Positions 16,943-25,420 of a stretch of 64,000 bases of DNA are shown here, in pieces. A program made the translations under genes and the position numbers. This DNA is from Thalassotalea sp. LPB0316 (GTDB lineage Bacteria > Pseudomonadota > Gammaproteobacteria > Enterobacterales > Alteromonadaceae), in contig NZ_CP062946.1 of NCBI RefSeq assembly GCF_014898095.1, positions 3,410,001 to 3,474,000 of the forward strand, given 5' to 3'. The stretch's first letter is position 1; each line of letters opens with the position of its first letter. The notes beneath the pieces were generated by a model. The model was not told the origin of the DNA. It worked only from the letters and a program-made list of their open reading frames with translations, and made no database searches.

Positions 16943-18979
16943 TTAGTTCTCTATATATAACTTCGCAATTTTCTCAAAAAGAGAACTTTTACTTACTTCA
17001 TTTATTCTAAGAATATCTTCTGTAAACGAACTGAAAAATATATGCGTAATTGGTTGATCTAGAGCCTTAAGAAGTTCACCGTCAGCATTGAAAGTTAGCA
17101 GATTATATACACGGTTCTGCTTTGCAATATCTTGGTTTGGTCTTTGGATTGAAGCAACAAAATAGAAAAGATCAGGCCCCTTTTCCTGCATATACACGTG
17201 GTGATACTGCTTTCGTTCTTTAGGTAGCAGGTAATATGGCAATACTGATACATCGACACCACTTTGTCGATTTACAACTAATTCATCACTATCAGATATA
17301 GAAATAGTATCAACTGCACTATTGCCAATTATTTGAGGCACCCTAATTGTGCTGTAGGAAGTAAGTAAAACAGATCGATCTTTATCATAAAGATAGAAGC
17401 TATCATCATGTATCTGTCTATCACCAAAATAAGGGCATTCGAGCGCTAATCTTTTTTCGGATTTAATTAGCTTATTATCTTCAACAACTAACCGCTTACT
17501 TCTTATATTCACGTCTAAAACTGAAGCAAAGAAGTTATTTTTCTTCGCTTTTATCTTTCTAATGTATACCAGCTGTAAATTGGCATCCGGTAAATCTATT
17601 TCATCAAAAGCGCGGTTGATGAAAACGTTTCTTTTTAGCCAAATTTCAGAATTTATTCTATTGAGTTTGTGTGGTGAAATAACATAGCTAACTTCTGAAC
17701 CTCTAGGTTTTACTTCTTTATCTGTTTCAGCAAGGTTTAGTCCCTGTATAACTTTGGGAGATTGAGATTCGAATCGAGCAATTTTCAGCTGAGTATAATA
17801 ATCAAGATCTTCTCTTTGACTAATAGACGTATTCCTGTATACGTCCCAAAAGCCCGTATATACTCTTCCTTCAACACCTTTTCTTTGGATACTGGAGTTA
17901 CCATCACTCGCGTTTAGAACGATATAGTTATGTTCTTTTTTAAGCGAATCAATAGGTATTGGAGCTTTAACGATCGACACGTTATTTGCTTCAAACTTGG
18001 AATACAGTTGGGATAAAGCTTTGTCTTTTTTAAGCGCGTCAAAATCGTCACCAAGATTATCAATAATAACGACATCAGAAGAACATACTTTATCTGATGA
18101 GATAAAATTATCTGTAACATGTGTAGCGCTGAAATGCCTAGCTGAAAACTCTAAATCTAGCCGATTTAGTATCCCCTGAAGAATATCTGATAGTAGGTGT
18201 TGTGAGTAGTTTATTGACGTAGGAAAAGCCTCTCCAAATGACATAAACTTACGTTTCGAATATTTTGTAGCGCTAACTTCTCTACTAGCAATGTACTTCG
18301 AATCTTTAGTTTTAAATAGTGCCTTAGTATCATCTAGATCCACAGTGATTGCTTCGAGCCTATTTACCCTAAAGACCTTCTTTACCAAGTTAAAGCAAAG
18401 CTCTTGGATCGGTGAGTAGTAAAGCTCTGGTTTTAACGCCTCTAAATATGTAGTCCCATCTTTTTTCTCTCGTCCAGACCTATGAACACTCAAATAGAGC
18501 TCTGAATTAAAGTAAGTAGGAGAGAACTCATACTTTTCCTTTGTCTGCTCAATGAACTCTGTTTTTAAGTGTAACCCTAACAGTCCCGAAACTAACCTGT
18601 CTTTCTTTTGCTTATTTAGCAAACTAATTTCATCAATTAGTAACTCATGATTTGGTTTTTCATGAGTCAAATAGAAGAAATAAACCTCTACAGCCCCTTC
18701 ATTGAAGAACTTTACCCATTCATAATGCGGATTGATTTCATTTGAGAGTTGTAACTCTTTTCTAATTGACGCTTTGATTTCCCTATGAATTTTCTGTTCA
18801 AACTCGACAAAGCTTTCGCCTTCTTTGACAAATAATTTGGATTTGCACCCGATATAAAGGTCTTCATGTAACGAGTGAAAAAGCGCTTTAACTATGTCGT
18901 CAGCCTGTCCCTTAATATCCAAAATATTTGTTGTTGCTATTGGCATATTTTGGGCAGGGTATGTACAACCAAAACTCAT
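16943..18979 (-). CDS. Unrecognised 678-aa protein coupled to the helicase-nuclease
   Basis: No family is recognised with confidence. The start ATG shares a base with the stop of the helicase gene (TAATG), so both proteins are made together and probably act together. No signal peptide, membrane segment or Walker motif is visible. The middle has a Rossmann-like run (SSDVVIIDNLGDDFDA, about residue 295), followed by DLDYYTQLKIARFESQ and VIQGLNLAE, and the C-terminal third is beta-rich. This order loosely recalls the MID-PIWI arrangement of prokaryotic Argonaute or pPIWI_RE proteins, but the catalytic Asp residues cannot be placed. I therefore treat it as a new component; structure prediction is needed to decide. 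Confidence 0.5.
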   Translation of the reverse strand: MSFGCTYPAQNMPIATTNILDIKGQADDIVKALFHSLHEDLYIGCKSKLFVKEGESFVEFEQKIHREIKASIRKELQLSNEINPHYEWVKFFNEGAVEVYFFYLTHEKPNHELLIDEISLLNKQKKDRLVSGLLGLHLKTEFIEQTKEKYEFSPTYFNSELYLSVHRSGREKKDGTTYLEALKPELYYSPIQELCFNLVKKVFRVNRLEAITVDLDDTKALFKTKDSKYIASREVSATKYSKRKFMSFGEAFPTSINYSQHLLSDILQGILNRLDLEFSARHFSATHVTDNFISSDKVCSSDVVIIDNLGDDFDALKKDKALSQLYSKFEANNVSIVKAPIPIDSLKKEHNYIVLNASDGNSSIQRKGVEGRVYTGFWDVYRNTSISQREDLDYYTQLKIARFESQSPKVIQGLNLAETDKEVKPRGSEVSYVISPHKLNRINSEIWLKRNVFINRAFDEIDLPDANLQLVYIRKIKAKKNNFFASVLDVNIRSKRLVVEDNKLIKSEKRLALECPYFGDRQIHDDSFYLYDKDRSVLLTSYSTIRVPQIIGNSAVDTISISDSDELVVNRQSGVDVSVLPYYLLPKERKQYHHVYMQEKGPDLFYFVASIQRPNQDIAKQNRVYNLLTFNADGELLKALDQPITHIFFSSFTEDILRINEVSKSSLFEKIAKLYIEN

Positions 18980-21900
18980 TAAAACTTTCCTTGTAGTAAA
19001 TTTGATAAGACAGAGTTTAAAGCAACCCTCTGGTTTAATTGGCTTCCTTCATAATATGATGTGAGCTCACCGTCGCTGTTTCTTCGTTGCTTCGGTTTAT
19101 AGCTAGACTCTTCTTTAAAAAGGTTTAAGTAAAAAAGCTTATTCAAGTGACTAACTTCTTGCTCATGATTCAACGGATTGTTTTCTAAGCGCCCATTCAA
19201 ATATATGAAATTAAGCTCAGAATATTTTCCTTCCACATAGTCAGATACTGTTTTTATTTTTGTTAACGCTTTATGGTGAGCCCCCTTTGACAAAACAGCT
19301 TTATCAAGCGTCGAAGACCAATTTTTAACATCAATACAGAGTAACCGGTCATTAACCTCCACATAAAAATCGAAAAGCTCATACGAACGAATTCCAACTT
19401 TTTGTACGACTTCTTCTGTGGTTAAAGCCTTAATTTCAAACTTATCCAACAGTAATTTGAAAAGATACTCTCCAACATTGCCTTTAAGCATTCGAATAAA
19501 TTTGGGATGAGGAACATTCATCTTGAATGCTTCTGACGATAATCGAGCGCTCTCTCGTACTAGCGCTGTAACAAAATTATCAGTTTTGTAGTCCATTTTA
19601 CTGGTGTAATCCAATGAAACCATTTTGTCTGGACGATACAAACGGTCGCCATTGGTGATATCAGTTAAGATCTCTGGTGCATTGTCCCTATAGCAAAGCT
19701 TAAGATTCTCATTGATGTCTGCAAGGTTTATATAGAGTTTTTCGATTGAAGCTGCCACCAATTTATCGGTTTTAGCAATTTCAGTTAACCTTAACTCTTT
19801 CAGATACTTTTCTGGATCGTTTACTGATTCAATACTCCTAAGTAGATCATTGAAATATAATGCATTTTTATCTCCCTTACGTGCATCTTCGATTATCTGA
19901 GGTACTACTTCATCAAAGAATTCGTCAAGTAACCCCCCTGATGATTGAACATCTCGTTCAAAAGCTTCTCTTTTAGCATCAGTATCAAAGCCAACCTCCG
20001 CACTTCTCCTAGCACACTCAGCCTTAAATCGCTGGTTTAGTAAAGACATGCTCTCAAAGAAAATTTCATTTCTGGGATCTTTGGATAACCGAGAGAACTG
20101 AACAGCTGCTAGGTCCGCAATATCCGAGGGCACAAATATCTCAGAGGTCATATTTGCATCTTTTCTTTCAACACGACCTATTGCTTGCATAATTGCCTTG
20201 AGTAATTCGAGTTCGTGCTCATAGTTTAAGAATCGATAGTCTTTCCCATGCACCAAGTTGATTTCAAATTCACTTAAGGCCTTTTCCTCTGAAGTGTCAG
20301 ATATTCGCTTCATAATCGATAGGCAATTTGCAAGCGAATAAAGGGTTTTGTCACCTGTAGCACTGTCTTTAATCACCTGGCTCCAAAAAGGAGAATTGAC
20401 TAATACAAGCCTTTCAAAATCAACTTCAAAGCTCCCACTTAAGTGATCAACATATTCGACAAAATAATTAAGGCCTGTCCCCGCACCTCGATAAGTAGAC
20501 ATAAAAGCAAGCTTTAAGTTATTTGAATTAACTTTGACGAAACTTCGAACGTCAACTTCCTTATTGAGCTCTGCATTGAACAAAACTGTCTGAACAACCG
20601 GCTTATTAGAAAATGGGGTAAATTGAAAAATACGTCCCTTTTTATCTAAGTCTCTAAACCCATTAGGTTTAACCGTCTTACCAGTCTTAATGGCCATAAC
20701 ATATTTTCTTAATGCATTAAGAAAGTTGCCAGATAGTGATAAGGAAAGAGTGTGTTTTCCATCAAAAGCAGCCAGTAACCACGCAGTTAATTGGCGCTTA
20801 AACTCTAGTCTCTTGTACTTGTCATCCTGTTTATAGGTATATTCCGATAATTTTTTATACCAAGCATCAAAAGTACTTCTGAACTCGTCATCTAGCTGCT
20901 CGCCACATAAGAATTCACTATATTCATCAAATACTTCAAACTTTACTTTTCTCAACTCTGCTCTTGTCTCACGCAGATTTACCAAAGTTTCTTTAGAATC
21001 CAAATTTCTTGTAATTAGCTCAATACCCAAATTTCTTGTGCCATCGTTACAATATTTTCTCAAGAACGGTTGGTTGTATTGACCTACAATATTTTTATTA
21101 ATACCACTTGTTGCACTTAGTGCAATTACAGAGTTTGTAGTGTTATGCAGCATACGAAGTAACGAGACTTCTGGCTGCTCCTTAATTAAGCTAAGAGAAA
21201 AGTTTACATAGGTAAGTTTCTCCAAGGACGGGTCTCTAAATTCTAAAAGCTTTTGAGGGATTAAAGAGAAAACAGTTTTTGGATGAAAATAGGTATAGAA
21301 GTGGTCTATTTTGATTTCACTTCTCTCATCTGGACGATCGAACATACTTTCTACTTCAGACGCGACCGTTCTTGCTTTTTTCATGAATTTATAAAGCGGG
21401 TAGTTTTGACTGCTATCGCCACCTTGCTTTAAAGACTTAACAAATTCTGAAGACGACTTAAATTCACTCGCAGCGGCAGCTAGCACCGCCATTGTTACTT
21501 GATAGACATCATGTAGCGATAATGTAGTATCTCCTGAGTCAGTAGTATAATAAAGCTGACAAGTACCTGTGCCGTGAGCAAGCCTTACTCTTATCCGCTT
21601 CAAACCATCTTCATTAAAATACCTTTTGGGAGTGAAACAAAATGCATTGCGCGTCAGGTTTATGATTTGCTCAGCGTCTCCATGTCTTATTTGAACAAAG
21701 TCGATATTTCCTGAAAAAGTTGCCAATACATATTTTAAATTAAGCCCATTTGATAATTCACAATGTTCACTAAGGTTCCTTCTAATCTTTTCGACAAAAG
21801 CCAACTTGTCTTCATAAAATTGCGTAAATTCAATGTCTGCTTCAATAGTTTCTGTGACCTGCATATATATCCGATATACACCAGCAAACACATGCGCAAG

Positions 21901-23472
21901 TTGGATTTCAGGTGTTATCAATGTGGTCGTAGCAGAGTCTGAAAACAGTTTATGAGCTTCATGAACCTCATCTATGATGACAGTAAAACTAATGCCTTTC
22001 TCTCTAAAGTAATTCGATGCATCGGCTTCAAAAAAATCATTCTCTAGGAACTCAACTCTTTGTTCATGCTTATCTGACAAGTGCATACCAGTTCTAATAT
22101 TAGAATCTGTTAAGTGTTTTTTCCCCCCAACAATGCAGTCAAATGGCATAGATTTAAAGGAAAATAAACCTTGAGGATTTTTTTGTGGCAGGCGGATGTT
22201 CAAATCAAATTTATTAGTTGTTGCCAGCATTATGCAGGGCTTAACCATTGCAATGGCAAAAGGAATACAGTGCTTTATTATCTCCGCTCTGAGCATGTCT
22301 AGCTCAGTTGAAGACTCAAATAAAGAGATAAGATCCGCCGCTTCCTCATTGTAATTTAAGCAAGATAGCGATAAATCAAATAGGATTCTCTCCATATTGC
22401 GACGTTGCTCAGTCAGCTGCGATTTCAAATCACTTATTATTTCTGCATTGTCCGCTTCATACGTCTTAACTTCGGTATTAATACGGTTCTGCAAGGAATC
22501 CACGGTTCTTAACGACTGAGCTAGTCTTGTAAGGTCTTTTTCAAGCCATTTGTATTTTTTACGTTTTCTTACCCATGAGTTGTAGAGGTCATGGTTTTTT
22601 CGCTTTTCACCATTTGGAGATGCTACCCAGCTCTCAAATTCTAAATCTGTTAAGTCAAGCATCGCTAGAAATGCGACAAATTCAATACCAGAGTTTTGCG
22701 CTTTTTTAACCAGACCTTTATCAAAATCAAACTGAGACTTTTGAGGACTCACGAACACAAGATTAGTGAAGGGACCTGTACTTGTTGAGTTACTACCATA
22801 CTCAATATATTCGGAGATAACACCGTATGATTTACCAAAGCCAGTGCCATCATTGGACTGAATCAAACAAGGCTTTCTATGATGAGAGACTTGGTAAAGT
22901 TTTGAAGCCTCACCTCTATATTTGTTTATTGAGTTCTTTAGATCTTCACTAGGTTTTAATTGATTAATAGTATCTAAAACAGACTCACACTCTTCTAAGT
23001 GAGCTCTCTCTGAAAACTCATAACCTTTTCCATTCGTATATTTGAGTAATCCTGCTTTGTATAACTCAAAAGTTACATTCAGCTCACTGATTGCGAACTT
23101 TTCACTTAAAAGCTCTAAGGTCTTTTTCAAAGGTGCTTTTTCTTTAATAAGCATACCGAGTTCCAGCTCAAGTTCATCAGAAATGTTTGAAGGCAACCTC
23201 TCAAACAAAGGGTGTATAGAGAAGTCTTCGAGATTAGCCTTGCTATCTCTCTTATAAAAAACACCTGTCTTATAGCTAGTTCTTTTGTCAATTGAGAAAA
23301 ACCCCATCTTCGCTAGCATAAATAAAATAGCTTTAGGTTCGTCACCAAATTCAGAAGCCAGCTTTAATATCTCAGGAGCACTTTCAGTTACTTCCGACAA
23401 AGACTTCAGCAAAGCATCATTATTTTTAGCAACTTTATAAAGTTGCTCTTTTGTTTCATTTGTCCACTTCAT
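18979..23472 (-). CDS. SF2 helicase fused to a PD-(D/E)xK nuclease, 1,497 aa
   Basis: First gene of the defence operon. Residues 1-165 are helical and winged-helix-like. Walker A appears as NDGTGFGKSYG (207-217) and Walker B as FTVIIDEVHEAHK (DEVH at 501-504). Between them is an insertion of about 250 residues with coiled-coil character (about 300-365). Motif VI is QAIGRVER near residue 1097. The C-terminal domain (about 1331-1440) has a nuclease core: Glu1335 in GEYLF, Asp1368 in LFDFY and D1381-V-K1383 in CIDVKNW. This predicts a DNA translocase/unwindase that cuts DNA. It is longer than usual restriction helicases and I cannot assign it to a named defence system. Neighbouring regulator gene is divergent. 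Confidence 0.75.
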   Translation of the reverse strand: MKWTNETKEQLYKVAKNNDALLKSLSEVTESAPEILKLASEFGDEPKAILFMLAKMGFFSIDKRTSYKTGVFYKRDSKANLEDFSIHPLFERLPSNISDELELELGMLIKEKAPLKKTLELLSEKFAISELNVTFELYKAGLLKYTNGKGYEFSERAHLEECESVLDTINQLKPSEDLKNSINKYRGEASKLYQVSHHRKPCLIQSNDGTGFGKSYGVISEYIEYGSNSTSTGPFTNLVFVSPQKSQFDFDKGLVKKAQNSGIEFVAFLAMLDLTDLEFESWVASPNGEKRKNHDLYNSWVRKRKKYKWLEKDLTRLAQSLRTVDSLQNRINTEVKTYEADNAEIISDLKSQLTEQRRNMERILFDLSLSCLNYNEEAADLISLFESSTELDMLRAEIIKHCIPFAIAMVKPCIMLATTNKFDLNIRLPQKNPQGLFSFKSMPFDCIVGGKKHLTDSNIRTGMHLSDKHEQRVEFLENDFFEADASNYFREKGISFTVIIDEVHEAHKLFSDSATTTLITPEIQLAHVFAGVYRIYMQVTETIEADIEFTQFYEDKLAFVEKIRRNLSEHCELSNGLNLKYVLATFSGNIDFVQIRHGDAEQIINLTRNAFCFTPKRYFNEDGLKRIRVRLAHGTGTCQLYYTTDSGDTTLSLHDVYQVTMAVLAAAASEFKSSSEFVKSLKQGGDSSQNYPLYKFMKKARTVASEVESMFDRPDERSEIKIDHFYTYFHPKTVFSLIPQKLLEFRDPSLEKLTYVNFSLSLIKEQPEVSLLRMLHNTTNSVIALSATSGINKNIVGQYNQPFLRKYCNDGTRNLGIELITRNLDSKETLVNLRETRAELRKVKFEVFDEYSEFLCGEQLDDEFRSTFDAWYKKLSEYTYKQDDKYKRLEFKRQLTAWLLAAFDGKHTLSLSLSGNFLNALRKYVMAIKTGKTVKPNGFRDLDKKGRIFQFTPFSNKPVVQTVLFNAELNKEVDVRSFVKVNSNNLKLAFMSTYRGAGTGLNYFVEYVDHLSGSFEVDFERLVLVNSPFWSQVIKDSATGDKTLYSLANCLSIMKRISDTSEEKALSEFEINLVHGKDYRFLNYEHELELLKAIMQAIGRVERKDANMTSEIFVPSDIADLAAVQFSRLSKDPRNEIFFESMSLLNQRFKAECARRSAEVGFDTDAKREAFERDVQSSGGLLDEFFDEVVPQIIEDARKGDKNALYFNDLLRSIESVNDPEKYLKELRLTEIAKTDKLVAASIEKLYINLADINENLKLCYRDNAPEILTDITNGDRLYRPDKMVSLDYTSKMDYKTDNFVTALVRESARLSSEAFKMNVPHPKFIRMLKGNVGEYLFKLLLDKFEIKALTTEEVVQKVGIRSYELFDFYVEVNDRLLCIDVKNWSSTLDKAVLSKGAHHKALTKIKTVSDYVEGKYSELNFIYLNGRLENNPLNHEQEVSHLNKLFYLNLFKEESSYKPKQRRNSDGELTSYYEGSQLNQRVALNSVLSNLLQGKF

Positions 23473-23634
23473 AAATCACCTTAGAAAATCCTTCATTCTT
23501 CAGATAAAAGCTTTCATTAAATAACTGCTGCTAAGCTGTTTATACTGATAAATCGATATTGAATACATTTTAATCCGAATCATTTGATTTGCAAGAGTGT
23601 ATTTATACAGTCTATAATGATTCTAGAAATCAAA

Positions 23635-24492
23635 ATGAAGACATTAAATATGAATAAACTTGAACTAGTGGATTTCTTATTAATGTTTACAGGGAAAGTG
23701 AACAGAAATGAGTTAATGGAAATTGCAGATATATCTATCGCAACTGCAACAAGAACTTTGACTCAATACAGAAAAGAGTTTCCTAAGAATATCGAATACA
23801 ATGTTGGTAAAAAAAGATATGAAGCTTCAGAGCAATACCAACCCGTATTTGAACATGATTGTTATAGCGCATTAAGGGCTGTAGCTTATGGCCAAAGATT
23901 AGAACCAACTAAATTACAGGCAACCATAGGGCCCAAACTAACCCCTAATATCACAGCGAATCTTGATCCATTGCTAGTCTCTGTCATTAGTCGCGCTATA
24001 TTTTTCAAAAAAGCACTCAGAGTTAGTTACGTTTCATCTACAAAAAGCGACAGGAACAAAGAAAGATTAATTGCTCCAATCGCTATATTTGAGAGTAGAA
24101 ATAATTGGTATGTGAGAGTATGTGATGTACTTGATAATTCGACTTATAAGAACTTTAAGTTAGTTAGGTTTGAAAGTGCAGTTTGTGAGGACTTTCCAAA
24201 TGTACTTCCTGATGATACTGAATGGTCGAATCTCATCACACTAACCATTGGCCCACACATTAAGCACCCCAATCCCGAAGCCTTAAAGTTAGATCTTGGA
24301 TTAACAGAAAAACCAGTCATGAACATCACTGTCTCTGAAGCTTTGGCTGGCTTTGCGCTAACTGAGCTTGGTGTAGATTGCTCATTAGGTGCTTGTTTGA
24401 ACCCTTATCATTTCCAGTATTGCCTCTTGAACCGGCATGAATTGATTAATATCGACTCCTTGATTCTAGCGCCAGGGTTCAATGAAAAGTAA
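23635..24492 (+). CDS. WYL-domain transcription regulator (BrxR/CapW-like)
   Basis: A protein of about 285 aa. The N-terminal region is a winged helix (LVDFLLMFTGKVNRNELMEI then ATATRTLTQYRKEFP); residues about 120-190 form the WYL domain (ALRVSYVSSTKSD, RLIAPIAIFESRNNWYVRV); a C-terminal dimerisation part follows. The layout matches BrxR/CapW repressors that control BREX, CBASS and other defence loci. It is divergent from the helicase-nuclease gene, with about 160 bp between them holding AT-rich inverted repeats such as TTTATACTGATAAA that may be operators. Start choice is uncertain: ATG at 23635 or 23650, neither with a strong ribosome site. Confidence 0.85.
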   Translation: MKTLNMNKLELVDFLLMFTGKVNRNELMEIADISIATATRTLTQYRKEFPKNIEYNVGKKRYEASEQYQPVFEHDCYSALRAVAYGQRLEPTKLQATIGPKLTPNITANLDPLLVSVISRAIFFKKALRVSYVSSTKSDRNKERLIAPIAIFESRNNWYVRVCDVLDNSTYKNFKLVRFESAVCEDFPNVLPDDTEWSNLITLTIGPHIKHPNPEALKLDLGLTEKPVMNITVSEALAGFALTELGVDCSLGACLNPYHFQYCLLNRHELINIDSLILAPGFNEK

Positions 24493-24628
24493 GCCAAAAA
24501 TAGTTATTCAATATACTGGTGCTCTTCCTCCAAATATCCTGAGGGCCATTAAATATAGCTTTGAGGCTTTCCTCTGTTATCACAATTTTGTACGGTTTTA
24601 CTTAACAAATCCCAAATCAATCAAATAG
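24482..24628 (+). CDS. Possible 48-aa small protein overlapping the WYL gene
   Basis: An open frame begins at an ATG that overlaps the WYL gene stop by 11 bp (ATGAAAAGTAA) and runs 48 codons, starting MKSKPKIVIQYTGALPP, with an aromatic-rich second half (YSFEAFLCYHNFVRFYL). AGGG lies a few bases upstream. Overlapping start-stop layout suggests coupling with the regulator, but the protein is short, matches no family I know, and its end overlaps the end of the convergent antitoxin gene. It may be chance. Confidence 0.25.
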   Translation: MKSKPKIVIQYTGALPPNILRAIKYSFEAFLCYHNFVRFYLTNPKSIK

Positions 24629-24935
24629 AAACCATCCCTTTTAGAAGTTTTAGAGTCGCCTTGAGTCCCGCCTTACCTTCTCTATCAACTAACTCTAAGG
24701 GTGTAAAACCATCTAATAAGTGATGATTATTAGGCATACTCATAAACCCATAAATGTTGTCAGGGTTGTTAAACATAACCTTTAATTTGGCGTCTATTTG
24801 CAATATCAATTCAATTCTTTCCTGCAACTCTGATTCGCCCACATTCATCGATAAAATAGACTGGACTAGCTGTTCACTTGCTTTCCAATATCGCAAGATA
24901 TTGAGTGCTTCAATCTCTGAGTTTTCACTTATCAT
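24621..24935 (-). CDS. DUF2384 (MbcA/ParS/Xre) antitoxin-like protein, orphan
   Basis: A 104-aa protein starting at the ATG with AGAGGTG just upstream; the longer frame from 24989 is less likely. The C-terminal half has the DUF2384 toxin-binding pattern: VMFNNPDNIYGFMSMPN, then LLDGFTPLELVDREGK and a final LKLLKGM helix. The N-terminal half is helical without an obvious Xre helix-turn-helix. Normally such a protein is paired with a RES-domain toxin, but none is present next to it. It could be a leftover antitoxin, an anti-addiction protein, or a regulator of the tns operon downstream. Confidence 0.65.
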   Translation of the reverse strand: MISENSEIEALNILRYWKASEQLVQSILSMNVGESELQERIELILQIDAKLKVMFNNPDNIYGFMSMPNNHHLLDGFTPLELVDREGKAGLKATLKLLKGMVSI

Positions 24936-25420
24936 GTACACCTCTTTTATGTTTATCTTCCCGCTTCGCGGCACTACAACCAGTTGCATTTGATCCTCTC
25001 ATTTCCAAGCTTTTCAACCAATTTCGTCAAAATACTGTCAAGCATTAATTTGACCAAATTGATTACATGTACAGCGTTCGGTCAACGTAAATCAATGACT
25101 TAGCAAATTGGTGATTGCATTTTTTTTAAATCCCTTTAATCTCTTTTTTGGGGTCAATAAATAAAGCTTTTGGTGAGCGATTTAACTGCAAATCTACTTT
25201 AAAATGTCTTTAAGTTGCTCTTCTGGTTTTTTCTTCGCAGCGTCGCTGCGGTATAAAACGATTTGTTTGTATTCAAAGAAAAGACTTATACCAATTTCAA
25301 AAATTCACGCATACTTCATTTGAATCTAGCACCTCAATACAACTAAGTAAAATAGCATTATTATTCAACAGGTTAGTATCAAACCGGAACTAACCCTCAC
25401 TATAAGCTTGGTAGTAACGG
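24936..25420. other. Non-coding AT-rich gap between antitoxin and tnsD genes
   Basis: About 485 bp without a convincing gene. A perfect small palindrome GCAGCGTCGCTGC lies near 25238-25250 and could form a short stem; short related runs (ACCAATTTC) recur but there are no regularly spaced repeats, so no CRISPR array or guide-like unit is seen. Between the last tns gene (stop at 25421) and the antitoxin promoter this stretch probably holds the end of the tns transcript and the start of the antitoxin transcript. Confidence 0.4.

Noticed and set aside
24936..25420. Possible mini-CRISPR or guide RNA near the tniQ genes
   Set aside because: No pair of repeats with a spacer is visible and no Cas genes are present; only a short palindrome is seen.
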